From Ligustrum vulgare (Eukaryota; Streptophyta; Magnoliopsida; Lamiales; Oleaceae): a DNA stretch of 64,000 bases. Numbering within the stretch: position 1 is the stretch's first letter; every line of letters begins with the position of its first letter. The notes beneath the pieces are model-generated. The model ran no database searches and was not told where the DNA came from. It saw only the letters and a list, made by a program, of their open reading frames with translations. The translations under genes and the position numbers were made by a program. Location: positions 32,436,614 to 32,500,613 of the forward strand of contig OY743184.1 of NCBI GenBank assembly GCA_963555705.1, given 5' to 3'. Below, in pieces: positions 50,801 to 64,000 of the stretch.

Positions 50801-53800
50801 ATGCAATAGTCCTATGTCTAAGGATTCCTAAGTTGCTACAGAAAGAATCAAAGTTTTGGTTGCAAAATTCTAATCCATTGTCTGTCCTAATTATTTTTAC
50901 CTTCTTATCCTTCAAATTTTGGACTAAGGTAATCCAGTTTTTAAAAACAGACACTGTAGCATCCTTAGTTTTCAACAAATGAAGCCAGGTTTTCCTAGAA
51001 AAGTCATCTACAATAAGAAGAAAATACCTATATCCTGAGACAGAACTTACAGGAGCTGGACCCCATAGGTCAACATGCAAATATTCAAGAATATCAATAG
51101 ATTTATGAATACCTTTACCAAAAGAAGTCCTATTCTGTTTTCCTAACACACATTTTTCACAAAAATCAAGTTTATGTAGCATATCATTACCAAAAACACC
51201 TTTGTTTTCAAGTAACTTAAGACATTTTTCACCTAAGTGTCCTAATCTTTTATGTCATAAAACAGTTTTGTCCACATCAGACACAGCATTAAAAGATCTT
51301 GCATAAACAGGTAAGGTATTTAGCACATAAATCCCATTAATTTTGGGAGTAGAAAAAATCATCAAGTTACTTTTGAAAATACTTAAGTAACCATCAAACA
51401 TTCTAATCTCATAAGATTCAGAATCAAGAACACCAAGAGAGATTAGATTTCTTTTCAAGTCAGGAACATATCTTGTTTGGTTTAAAACAAGAGTTTTGTC
51501 ATTATCAAGTTTTAACAAAACCTTCCCAATTCCTTTCACATCACATTTAACATTGTTACCAAGTTTCACAGATCTAAAATAATCAGAACAGAAGTCAAAA
51601 AATAAGTTTCTTTCAGGACACATATGAAAAGTGCAACCAGAATCAAGTATCCATTCATGTTTGTTTTCAGATTCAGTGGTAACATAAACCACTCCATTAT
51701 TGTCTTGGACTGCAGCCTCTGTTTGATTGCTGGTTCCTATTTCATTTTTCCTTTTGAAACAATTTTTGATATGATGTCTAGGTTGGCCACAATAATAACA
51801 AAGTCTAGGTCTATTTATGTTATCAAGACCCCCAGAATTATCTTGCCCCTTGACATTATTCTGACTTCTATGGTTGTCTTGATTTCTAGACTTATCATAA
51901 CCTCTAAAATTGGTCTGATTTCTAGAATTATTTGGTCCTCTATAGGTGTTGTCATTAGACCTATTGAATATGGCTCTATTTTGAAAATTCCCTCTTGCAG
52001 GCTTATTATTAACATTATTCCAGGTTCTAACATTGCTAGATGTATTCCAATTTTTATTGAAATCACTCACTGGCTTATTATTCCTAAAAGGAGTCTTCTT
52101 CTTAAAAGATCCTATCACATTATAAGCCTCTTTAGGATTGTTCTTGAACTCAAGTTCTTTGTTTTTAAGAGAAGTGTGAACAATTTCAGTAGTCAATTTC
52201 TGTCCTCCATATTCAAGAGCATTTCTAAGGTCTTTGAACTTATCACCCATAGCATTAAGCAAACACACAACCTTTTGTTCATCAGTTAATTTTTCATCAC
52301 AATTTAACAGACTCTGTGTAATCTTGGTAAACCTACTCATGTTCTCATCTACATCCTTTGAAGGATCAAATTTAAAAGAGAAATATTGTTTCCATAGAAA
52401 GCACTTATCAGGCAAAGACACAGTAGCAAAAACTTCTTCCAGTTTATCCCATAATTCCATAGTAGTTTTAGTCTTGCCTACTTGTCTAATGACATTATCA
52501 GATAAGTGTAAAAACAGAGTACTCCATGCAATTTCATCCATTTCAAGCTATCTATCCTGAGGGATATCAAGAGGCCAGGACATATCTATAGCCTTAACAC
52601 ATTTCATTTGAAGTAATAAAACCTTCATTTTCTGGCTCCAGAGATTAAAGTCTCCTTTGCCATTCCATACTTCAACATCTACTTTTACAGTAGCCATTGA
52701 AGTAATGACCAAAAAAATTTATTTTAAAGAATTATTAAATTGAAGGCTTTGTTATTCCAAAATAAGAAAAGTCAGACAGATTGAAATACAAAATATAAAC
52801 ACTGAAACCCAAGAATTATCAGTAAGTATTACACAAAGATCAAGATATAAGAATAAGTTTCAATCAATTATGAAACAGCAAGGCAATCAAGATGATTACA
52901 ATTCAAGCATATATCAAACTAATCAGATAACTACACAATATTAATGTATAGAAACAAGTTCTCCCAGTATATCCCTCAACCTATTTATGGGTCAGCCCAA
53001 CCTCCCTCAGATTCCCGGATTCTCAAGGAATCCTGGACAAAGGTAAGAATTAGGGTTTAATAATAGGCTTCAACGGAGGAAAGAACCAAGAATTGAAAAA
53101 TAATCAGTATGAATTGTAGTAAATTGAAAAGAGATCACCTGATGCAAAGTTTTATAGGCTCAGCAGCACAAAGATTATTTTTCCACAAAGATTCAGAATC
53201 CATAGGTTCAATACCACCAAGTTCCAGAAATGTGGCGAAGATCAGCCAACAAAGTAAATGTAGGATCTATTGTATATTGATTCAGTATATTTATTAAGTA
53301 AATATACTGAAATAACCAAAAAAATAAAGATCCCCCAAAAATTATATATGACTCAGAAAAAAAATCCAAAATCTTGAGAAAAACCTAATTTCAAAATAGG
53401 TTTTAAACAAAAATACCACAAAGTAAATTTCTGAACCACGAAGAAGGTTTGAAAAAAAAATTTCAAACAGTTACAAGAAATTTCAGAATCATAAACTAGT
53501 TTACAAAAGGGTTTTCAAGAAACTTTAAGAAAGAATATTTTCTCAAAGATAACCACCTAGAAACTGAAGAACCCTAAATCGTTGTAAACAGAAAAACCAC
53601 ACAGAAATTTCAGAAAAACACAGATCCGTACAGAAAATTCTGGATCTAACAAATCTGAGTAAAAAATCAGCGTTTATAACATGAACCCTAAGGCTCTGAT
53701 ACCACTGTTAAGAGATTGATACCCAGAAAATAACCACAAAGAGAAAAACGAACAATATCTCAAACAAAACTTAAAATTTCATAAACTTCAAAACCACAAA

Positions 53801-54287
53801 GAGTTGAAACATCAAATACACAGATCGCGTCTCTTATATAAAGAAATCAGAAAACCTAACAACAAACTCGCAAAAACCACAAAGAAAATTATACAGAATA
53901 ACAATCTGTATACAAACCACATAGTTACACTGATTTTACACGAAGAATCAGTAAAAGAACCACAAAGATATGCGAAAATGTGAAACAAAATTAGGGTTTT
54001 CTTGAGAGAATGAGAGAGACGAAGTTGAGAGATCAGTATAGATGATTCTGGAGGATTGTGACGTTTGAGCGTATTATGCAAGCCTTATCAGAAAAAGAAC
54101 GGTGATGATCATTCCAAAATGATCCAATGGTGTGAAAAATAAGGCGGTGTGGGAATTGGGTTGCAACCGGGTCACCAGCATTGGGCTTTGGCTTCAGAAT
54201 ATTGGGCTGACATTTTCACAGGACCACAACACAGAAATTCAATCTGATTGGGCTGAATCAATTGGGCTGTTCAAAATTGCCTCTACA
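47870..54287 (-). mobile_element. Full-length Ty1/copia element (Tork-like)
   Basis: Perfect AATCA duplications flank it (47865-47869 and 54288-54292). The two LTRs of 582 bp differ at about nine sites by eye (about 1.5%), so it is young. The gene order on the minus strand is gag, protease, integrase, RT, RNase H. Three lesions disable the polyprotein: TAG at 52548-52550, TGA at 51255-51257 and a one-base frameshift near 50428. Confidence 0.93.
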
Positions 54288-57200
54288 AATCAGGCACCCA
54301 AAAATGTATGGCTATAGAAAACAAAGTAGGAACATAGACAAGTATATTTTAAGTAAGCTCTAACATATCAAGAATTTGAGCTTGGGAGACTAAGTCTTTT
54401 GTAGGGACATGAACAACCATGTGTTTGTACCAATTTTGGAAGCAAGTATCTGATTTTGGTTATGTACGTATGCTAGCACTGATTGGATCTAGCAACCAAA
54501 AAAATTTGCGCATTAGAGAACAATTGAGAGATTGGTGAACGCATATTAAAAAATAATTTTGGTAGTATTATTCTGGAGCTCATGAATTGACATACATTTT
54601 TAAGTTAGGAAAATAAAACAAGCTATCTAATGAAACGAGTCTGTATTTTCCTTGTGCTTGCATTTAGAGTAGGTGAATAGATAGTTTTGCTTGGGACTAG
54701 ATAAAGTTTAAGTTTGGAGGTGTTTGAAAATTTTATTTTATCAACTTATCCAGGTTCTTAAAATTACTTGAAAATTTGCACAGAATTCTAGTCACTTGAG
54801 AGTACATATATATACTTCTTAATAAAATCTAAACATGGAGATGAATGAAGCAAAGTTTAATTGACAATAGTATATGGAATTACTTAGCTATAGGGAGGCG
54901 TGAGGACTTGATTTTGAAGCTTTGGATAGTAAATTGGATGATTCTATGAGTTTTGGGGATCTAAGTTTACACTGGGAAGTTTTCGGCTAAAATTGATGAA
55001 ATAAGAATCTTGGAAATGACTTGGACACTTTGGAAACTTAAAGGAACAAAACTGAAGAATTCAAAAGCTAGAGAAGTATAGAAGCTCTCAGAGACAATAC
55101 AAGGGTTTTTCTCTTCATATCTTAGGTGTTTCTTAAAGAAGAAAATGCATTCTAAAATTGTTGAAGACATTCATCATTAATTGTTGTATTCTTTTATCAT
55201 ATAAATTCATTGGGTTAAAAAATTCTTCCAAGAGTTGTATTTTATAATTCATTAAACTTTCTGTTAACAGGATAACGATGTAATCATGTGAAATAACTTA
55301 ATTCTAGCTAAGTTGTCTTTTTGTTGATCATCATTAGAACATATTTGTGATTTATGTTATTTTCTATAGGTTCTGGATAAACTAGCACACGATATTATAC
55401 AACTTGAAGTTCTAAAATAGATAGAGATGTACTAATATGCTCTATAAAATCGTGATATTTTTCATAATTTTTTTTATAGAAGTATAGAATTAACTGATCT
55501 TAAGAAATGTTTTTGATTAAAATTGGATAATTGTTACTAGTCTAGGCTAGAATTGAAAAATGTAGAAAGAGACTAGTAGATATCATAGTTGCTTCTCTTT
55601 TCCATTGATAATTTTATGCCCTACTAGTTATTTCAGGGATGTGGTTCCAAAAGCATTGCTTACCAATATATTCTTCATTAAATCTGAAGGAAGCTTCCTC
55701 AGAAGACCAACATCAAGAGGAAAACATGTTCCTATCCTTGAATCCCACAAAAAATCATTTTAAACGGTTATAAACCAAACTGAATTTTCCAACCAAAAAG
55801 TTCAGCATTAACCATTATTCGCCATGGAAATTCAGGCCGGAATCACATTTCAATTCTCAGGGATTATGAATTAGATTTTGAAGCTGTCAATACTTTATGA
55901 GACGTCTTCAAAAGAGTTTCAACAGCCCCATTACACAGAAAAATCAATACGTCCTTCACCTTATTATATATGATGCTTAGTGTTAGGATTTGTTAGGAAA
56001 GAAAAATTTTTGTCATAGAAATTAACGTCCATAGTTTTATGTAGATAAACATTGACTGTAGTGCACACAAAAGTCTTGATGCAATCTTCTATCAACATTC
56101 TATAATTACCATTTGATTAGTGCCGACCTGAGATATCGGGGGCCTTAAGTGAAATATTAAAATAAATACTAAAGATATATATATATATATATATATTTGA
56201 GGACCGTAGACTATGGATAGGATTTATTATAACAAAAAGTTGTTATATGTGCCTTATATGCTTGGGCCTGTTTTAAGGAAGAAAAAAACATAAATTGATT
56301 TGTTGGGGCCCAAAATAATTTAGGTCCCTAAGTAGGCACCTAGACCTCCTAGGTCTAGGGCCGGCTTTGCATCTGATACCACATCAACCCATCTTGGCAA
56401 TATTGATAAGTTAGAGTTCACACACGACATACTTAAGTGCTCATTGTCATTCAACCCTTCAAGTGATTTACCATTTGCATAAAACCCCCATAACCATATT
56501 CCTTGCAAAACTACCAACTACAACCAAAATAAACATTGTTCCTGTAGTTGTCATCAACTTATCCATACCCGATTAGAAAAACTTGAATCATCTACTTCTT
56601 GTATCTCACTCATAGTACTCGCTAACCTATAGCTCCCTAAAATCCCAATTGTCATTGCATGGGAAACATAAGTCTTTGATAGTTGAAGTTAAGTGAAGAA
56701 GGATCCTGGTTCTAAACTTCATCATTCAATAGGAATCTTTCTGTCGTATTGTTGTATGTAATTCCTTGGTCTGTATTTATGAATCAAACACACTGTTGAG
56801 AGTATAGAATCAAACACATTGTTGAGAGTGTATTGAAAATATTTTAGCCTCTGTTTTTTATTCTCATTATTTGGGAAAAAAAGAGTCTTGAACAGTGATT
56901 GATGTGGTATTGTGTGATTGAAAATGAGAGAAATTTTTTTAATATTAAGTGTAGAATATTTTATTATTAAAATGTGTGTTTAAAACTGAGAACTATAAAA
57001 AACGAGTTAAAAAGAATGGAGATCAAACAGAGGCTTAAGAATTTATCAATTTCAAACTCGGTATCAGAGCTTGAAATGGTCGATGGAAATATCACTGGTA
57101 GTAACACCACCACACCACCCCCACCAACTTCTGTTGCTCAAGAAACTCCTGTTGCTCAGTGTTGGCCTCACTTAAATACCCTTTATCAAATTAGATAAGA

Positions 57201-60200
57201 ACAATTTCCTATTATGGAAAAACGTGATAATGCCCGTCATCAAAAGGGTATAATCTTGAAGGCTTCATACTTGGCACTAATCTGTATCTATCAAAGTTTC
57301 TGGGCACTCAAAGGACCAGTGAGGATGGAGCTACTGTTGAGATGACTTAAAATCCAGAATACCGAAAGTGGGTCTCAGTTGATCAACTGTTGATGGGGTG
57401 GCTCTACTCCTCAATGTCTCTTGAAATTGCGTTTAGAGTTATGGGATCTACATTCTCCTTAAAATTGTTGAGTGCTGTTGACATCCATCTGTTAGAGTTT
57501 GAATCTCATCTGACGTTCAATTGATAATGGAAGTCTAATGAATTCCCGTCTTGCAACATGTGTGAACGTTTCATCAAAATCTACCCCTTCAACTTGAGTA
57601 TATTCATATGCTACTAATCGTGCCTTATTTTAGACAATATTTTCGTGCTCCTCTGACTTATTTTTGAAGATCCACTTTGTTCCATTGACGTTGATGTTCT
57701 GCGATCGAGGTATCAACTCCCATACATTATATCATTCAAATTGAGGTAGTTCTTCATTCATTGCAAAGACAAAATTCTCATCTTCAATAACATTTTCAGG
57801 CTTAATCTGTGAAGTATAGCACGCATTTTCTTGTTCAATAGCCAGCCTTCTCCTGATAACCATTCCATCTCCAAGATTAAATAGCACATTATCCTGAGCA
57901 TGTGCCTTTTATATCGAGGTGGGTGGTTTCCGTCTTGTTCACTGTTCACTTTCTCCCATGGGCTAGTCATAATTTTTAGCAGCAGATCATCTTTCTTAGA
58001 ACCAGTGTCTGGTGGTCTTGTTCGATTGGAGCTTCCTATATCATCACTAAAATGTTCCTAACGGTTCTGATTTTCTTCAACATGCTCCCAACTTCTAAAG
58101 TTCAAGTTTCTGTGTATAAGAAGAAAAATCATCAGTTGTAGATTCTATAAGCTCGACTGTTCTCATAATAGCCAATGAATACTCCCTCATAACTTTTAGG
58201 ATCAATTTTTTCCAAGTGTTCATGTTCATTCAATACATAGCTGATAGCACTTGTGCCAAAAGAATGGAAATACTTGATATTTGGTTTCCTTCCTTCCTTT
58301 TCAGATCTCATATGGATGGAGTCCTTGTAGTACATGTTCTCAACAACGCACAATTAATTAGAATATAACATGCAATTTTTATAGCTTCACTCAGCAATTT
58401 AACATGAAGTTTCTTACTGTTCAACATAATTCTAGGCATTTCTTGTAAGGACCTATTTTTCTTTCCACTACTCCATTCTTTTTAGGTGTTTTAGGTGCAG
58501 AGAATTAATGAAATATACGAACATTAGAAAAACTGGAATTTCCAAACTCGTTTCCATGGTCACTCCTAATTCTAACATTCTTTGATCGTAAACTTCTCTA
58601 CACCATTTATTGTTATATTTATAATGAAATTTTCTCTATTCCCAAAAGTATCACTGATTTCTAGAGTAATCATAGTGGTTAACATTTTCTCATATTCTTG
58701 ATGAATTTCAATATTCCAAGCTATGATAGTTTTAAGAACATTAATTCTAAGAATTTTTTTCTTTTAAGAGTAATTCATATCTTTAGATAATGTTTTTAAA
58801 TATATTCTCTCAAAACATTTTAGGTATCCTTTTATTTAACACATATCACAAATTTTTAGATTTTCTAATTCTATTTGTGCTTCTTATTTTTCTCTTAATT
58901 ATCTGGCATAATTTAATTCTTCAGTTGCTTCTACTAGAAATTGTGTTCTAAGATATCTTTCTAGTCTTTTTAAAATATCCATGATGATTTTGATCATTTA
59001 AATTTCCTCTATTATCTGTGAAAATTTCTTCTCCATATTTTATTTTTTATATTGTCAACGGTCTTTTTCTAAAGTTCTTCAACATGGCCTCTAAAGGTAT
59101 GTTCAAGAAAACTAAAAGAGGTATATATATCCCACGCTTTGCTAGATTGAATAGTAAGACTAGATACTTTATACAAAGCTAATATTTTCTTATTTCTATA
59201 TCCTTCATTTAAGTCAAACCATATTACTGTTGTAGGCATTGGTTTCGATAGATTTTTGATAGGGCTTACTTCTTTGGTAGCTATTTTAAAGTTGCCCTTA
59301 AATTATTTAGGATATTTTCTTCTACTAAATTCTTCAGTTTGATTAGATCTAGATTTATACCAAGCAGCACATTCTCCTTGATATTCTATTGGATATTTAC
59401 ATCTAGAGTATGATTCCGAGTCTTTAGCTCCACTAGTTTGTGCTGGTCCTTCAAAAAAAAAAAAAATAGACGTATGTATAGGTATATATCATGTGCAAAA
59501 AGGAGAATACATTCCTTCTTTTTTTGATATTGTTGGTGTTGGTAGTGGTTCACAAAAAGTAGGTGGAGTAGAAGTGCTAGCTACTCTAGTTGTACTGGTG
59601 TTCATCGTAGTATTTCCAAGGTTTATAATTTGCATTTGATCTTCTAATTCTTGTAACATTTTTTATATGGTTCAAATAAATTTTCTTCTAATTTTTGTTT
59701 GGTTTCATTCGTTAGACTTCAAGCAGGTTCTAATATTTGAGGTTCTTCTTTAGTATATTGTTCAATGTGTTTTTTTAGCTAAAGCGGTAGTACTTTTTAC
59801 ATTTTCATTTATTTTTAAAAGATTTTCAGAAATATCTTTTAATTGTGCATTCATATTTGAATTTAGAACATATGATTCTAGATTTGATGATATTTGTTAT
59901 TTGTTACAAGAATTCCTTCAATAATATTTCCTTCTTTTGTTAATGGTCTTTCTACATTCATCATATTATAAACAATAGTCTCTTGTAAAAGGATGTTCAA
60001 ATCCTAATCTTTTTCCAATTTCAATTAATATTTCTTTGTTTTCTTTTAATTCTTTTAATATATTATCAAGTAATACATACATAAAAATAAATTGAGTTTA
60101 AAATATATAAATAAAAACAAAAGTTAAAAGAAGGCTATGAGCAGAAAAAAAAAAAAAATTGAGTTTAAAATATATAAATAAATAAAAAATGTTAAAAGAA

Positions 60201-63200
60201 GGCTATGAGCAGAAAACTTCATCCTTGCAGCATGTAATTGGCTGGCTCATTTCAATAAAAAATTATGGAAAGACCAAACATTTCCTTCTCTGTGGCATTC
60301 GTGAACTTCAACAATAAATCAGAAAAAAATGCATTATTAAAATTTTCGGCGGTATCCTCATTGACTTGTAGGAAACTTCAGCACCTGATATAGGGGGTTT
60401 CTTGCACCAGAAACATTTTACAAGAGCTAACTTCCATGTTTCGTTTATTATTTACAGTGTCCTCATGAGCTCCTCAAGCATACTCAGTGGGAACTTTTTA
60501 ACAATTCCATCTTGCAAAGGCAGCTCGTGAGTCATCCCTGCAAGCATCATACAGATCTTTGGGGTTCTCAGAGTCCCAAAAGGTTACCAGAAGATCAATC
60601 CAGGAAAATATCAGACACCGCCACACTCATGATGAAGTTTTGGTTGGTTTATTCCCAATACTGGATATTATTTTGGATTTCACAGGCATAGTGCAATCAA
60701 TATCATCCTCAAGATCACTGAATGACACATCTTCCTCATTTCCAAAAATCGTGGTGCCGGAGTACTCAACTAAGTCGGGATCTTCCATTAGCCAATCATC
60801 ATCGTCATCATCGTTATAATCCTGGACTCGCAATTCAATTGGACTATCTATCTCCTTTTCCATGGTTTTGCTTACGGATTCTTCTTCAATAACGGACTTG
60901 TCAATGAACTCGATTTCATTACTTTCAACAGGGTGTTTTTCTATCTCACAATCATTTGTTGTTTGGCATGCCATTGAATCAAAAGAAGCCATCCTGCCTG
61001 ACATATTCCCATAATGAGCACCTTCAAATGAGGATGCTGAAAATATCTCACGAGGTGAATCCACACTTTCTTTTGAATAAAAAGTACTACTCCCAAATGA
61101 GTCAGACTCGGCCTTTATTCGCTTTTGTAGCTCTTGCATCCACATAGCTCTAGCTTCCACGAGCTGCAAAGCAAATTGGCAAAACAATAATGAAGTAGCA
61201 ATTGAAGACAAAAAATATAGTACGATGCCAAGTTCTTGGTCAAGTAAAACACTCTATTACCTTCTATCTCAAATCAGGTTCAGAAAGCAGTTACAGCTTA
61301 AGACTCTCTTAAAGATTGACATTATACATTTTGGAGTGCGCCCAAAATTAAAAACCATCAAACTATTTTGAAGATTGGTGTTGAAATTGTTATTGAATTA
61401 CAACACAGAAGCTTCAAATTGGTAAAACCCTATATAAAGAGAGTTAATATTTTTTATTGGACTAACTTGCTTAATGAATAAACAAATGCTTTCTTCTCCT
61501 CTCGATTCTCATCAAACTTGGAAATTATAATTTATTGTTACGTGGTATTGCGTCATACTGTCTAGTAAATCTTTTTCTTATGAAGGATGCTTTGAGCAGA
61601 AAACTGGGTCATCTCAACTAAATATGATGTACAGAAAATTTGAATATTATAATCCAACTAGTAGCAGATCTCATTCAAGATGTATAAAATCAGTTTGCTA
61701 TACATAAAAATTGAAAAGTATTTAAAGCACAACAAATACGATGATGTGCAATACTAACTTACCTGTGGTGTCGACAAAAGATCAGCATCATGTTTATTTA
61801 ATCTCGAGTGCAGAAGAACAAAATAGACCATCCAAAAGTAACCCTCACTCATATGGGCAGGGCAAAGTTCATATCTAAGAGCAGCTAATCTTTGTGCTAG
61901 ACGTTCAACACCCAATGCATGCTTGACCTGGGCATCAGATAGATCGAAATCTGAAAAAGGGAACAATAGTTAGAACTATAACTGACGAAACAACTTTCTT
62001 CTATTAAAAAAAAAAAAAAAAACGAAAATGACACTTATATAGACATCTGAAAAGGGATTTCTTTTTCAAAATCGTACAGCATGAGTTTTTTCAAAATTAC
62101 CATCAGTCAATCCCTTTTATCATGAGTTTAAGTTCCCGATTTCGATATCATAAAAAGAAATATATGTTAAAATACGTCTTCTTGCTCCATATTCCTGAAA
62201 ACTTTGCATAAGAGTAAAGACTACTTCCACATGAAAGTGAGACCTTTTAAGTGAGACCTTTGAAAATACATATTGTTACAACCCAATTTTTTTTAAAGTC
62301 AAAGTTAAGGGTATTTTCCAAATTCAAAGTTTGACTAGTGAAAGTCATAGTCTAATAAGGACCTAAATGGAGTAAGTAATTATTTTGGGTATATTTTAAA
62401 ATTAAATATATTTAAGGGGGTTTAAATGGATTAGATAGAAGTTTTGAGAATTTATTTTATTATTATAACAAGTTATGGACTAAAGTGTTGTGTAAAAAGA
62501 AATGGAGGGACTTAGATTGCAAAAACTTGAGTTAGTGGTCCACTAACTTAGACATTTCATTACACTTTTTCATTTTCAAAAGAGGAGAAGGCTGGGCACG
62601 ACAGAGGCTGAAATCGGGAAAAAGAGGAAGGAAAAAGAGGAGAAAAAGAAGAAAGAGGGAAAAGAAAAGGAGGAAGTGGTCTTGGATGCCAACTCGAAAT
62701 TAGAGTTCAATTTTTGTTCTCCAAGAGGTAAGAAAGCATAGAATTATGAGATATTTGTGGTAATTGATTAGAGATTTAACTTATTACTTAATTTTATTTT
62801 TTTTCAGTTTGAGAAAAGAAGCACAATTTCAAGCTAAGCACTTTGATTTCTCATCTCTATTTTCAGCAAGGTAAGAAATTCAAATTATGACAAACCCTAG
62901 AATTCTATTTGGGTTCTTGAATGTATGAAGTTATGGGGAATCAATGTTTTTAGTGAGATGATTATTTGAAGGAATTGTTGTATGGGTTAAGCTAAGAATT
63001 TAATTGGAGCTTTATGATTCATGGTTTTTGTTAGAATGGAAAAATGGAATATTACCATGCTATCTAGTTTGAAGGTAAATTTGATGATTATAAATTATTG
63101 AAGGGACAAGAAAATTGAGTAATCTTATATTGATTAAAGGAATTTTGTTAAGTATGGAGATTCTAAGTCATTATGGTTTTATATATATATGGGGGTTATA

Positions 63201-64000
63201 GTAGTTGTTAATGTGATTATTTATACTATATTGTAGGCGGTGAAAAGGAGGTTGGGAAAGCATATCGACCTTCCTAATTGTAGCTCATACCTTGTGAGTA
63301 GAATAATTATTTTAAGAAAATAAGCACTTATTTAAATTATTTCAATTCCAAGTCTTTTATGAAATATTTATGTTACATAGTGCAATGTTGAAATTCATAT
63401 CTATTGTAGAAGTTGAATATTTCTATTTTTCACTTATAGTTTATGATTTTCAGAATGAAGCGAATTTTATTAAATAAGCATTTATTCTTAAGAGTTTAAT
63501 CAGTTCAGTCTAAGCATTTTAAATTGATAATATATCAATATTATATATTTTAGAATATTTAGAGATATTTTTTTTTTAAACCATCAAAAGTACCAAGGTG
63601 ATTTTACCTCATTCTACACTCATGTGAATTTGTTTCCACAATGTTTGACCTGATATGGTTATTTTATCCACTCTGCACTATTGTGAATTTGTTCCATAGT
63701 GTATGACCAGTTTATAGCCTTCGGGCAGCTCTGCGCGCGCGTATGAGAAGAATTACAGAATTATAGAATCTCAGAATTTTAGAATTATCAGATTATAGGT
63801 ACCTTTGGTGTGATTTTTTAGTATTATTATAGTTTACCAGAATCCAAGAATTAAAGAATCCAATAATTTAATTTACAGAATAAAGATTTCAGCTTATAGT
63901 ATCTTGAAATGATATTTTACTCCTGTTTTCATTGATATAAAATTACTTATACTTACATTCCTTACAGTTACACATCTAGAATAAACAACAAAGTGCTTTA

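Larger units (their letters stand above)
42660..54560 (-). pseudogene. Plant-mobile-domain-like antisense gene, split by three transposons
   Basis: Pieces on the minus strand lie at about 54288-54560, 46837-47869, 45145-45264 and 42660-44103. The N-proximal part includes ERIAFIHYWLWKVIICVPNM and KLSIVYFPIVLELAMGSP (47534-47640), reminiscent of plant-mobile-domain (aminotransferase-like) proteins. The middle has IYTLQLFSH, FGLG and HGQFLPATPKISKST (47040-47160). The 3' part has FGWKRPIKGLANNYDEDVEE and HFAPLVKKN across the hAT site, and then a coiled coil (ELRELQARISDCEMRLTVKE, 42754-43035). A copia, a solo LTR and a hAT element each interrupt it. Sitting antisense between integrase and a polypurine tract, it is best read as the antisense ORF of a Tat-type element. 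Other stops also exist. Confidence 0.5.

Overview
This is nuclear DNA from a flowering plant, almost certainly a eudicot. It is AT-rich, its genes carry GT-AG introns, and it is packed with nested LTR retrotransposons. One intact-looking gene encodes a SAG101-type lipase-like immune protein, a family reported from eudicots and absent from monocots. Only two ordinary host genes are visible: SAG101 (28772-31870, +) and the 3' part of a BSD-domain gene (60627-61950, -). Nearly everything else is transposon in various states of decay.

Layout, left to right. Positions 1-877 are the 3' part of a Ty1/copia LTR sitting inside the integrase of a Ty3/gypsy element whose 3' remnant runs 878-2198. An Athila-like gypsy element (2199-21603) lies immediately beyond it. 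It has a 5' LTR, tRNA-Asp-type primer site, gag and protease, but no reverse transcriptase and no 3' LTR. It is split by a minus-strand Tat-lineage gypsy element (7361-19598) with two LTRs, gag-pol, and an additional antisense, intron-bearing gene between pol and its 3' LTR. Positions 21604-22735 are a decayed Tekay/Del-like pol fragment. A second, longer copy in the same orientation lies at 33487-35540, so the pair flanks SAG101.

A decayed short-LTR copia element (23422-27858, TSD AATTA) holds the strangest sequence in the window: a dense array of small hairpins with near-constant CCTGAAG/CCAGAAG loops and changing stems. SAG101 follows, with a MITE in its second intron. Then come a minus-strand gypsy fragment (32100-33425), the second Tekay-like copy, PIF/Harbinger remnants (35990-37397), an Athila/Tat 3' region with repeats (37420-40332), and an LTR (40333-41763).

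Positions 41764-54560 look like the 3' half of another Tat-type element: integrase on the plus strand, then a converging minus-strand plant-mobile-domain-like gene. That gene is broken by a hAT element (44104-45144), a solo LTR (45265-46836) and a fairly young full-length copia (47870-54287, TSD AATCA). A polypurine tract and LTR follow from 54710. The right end has two DNA-transposon MITEs, two copia fragments meeting tail to tail (57056-58600), a possible endogenous pararetrovirus remnant (58620-60060, -), the BSD-domain gene, and the start of another gypsy-type LTR (62274 to the end).

The genes do not form a functional cluster. SAG101 would act with EDS1 encoded elsewhere. Insertion order can be read from the nesting: Tekay-like and other gypsy debris first, then the Athila-like element, then the Tat element inside it, and separately the copia at 47870-54287 as one of the youngest arrivals. 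All homology calls come from reading motifs by eye; no database search was run.
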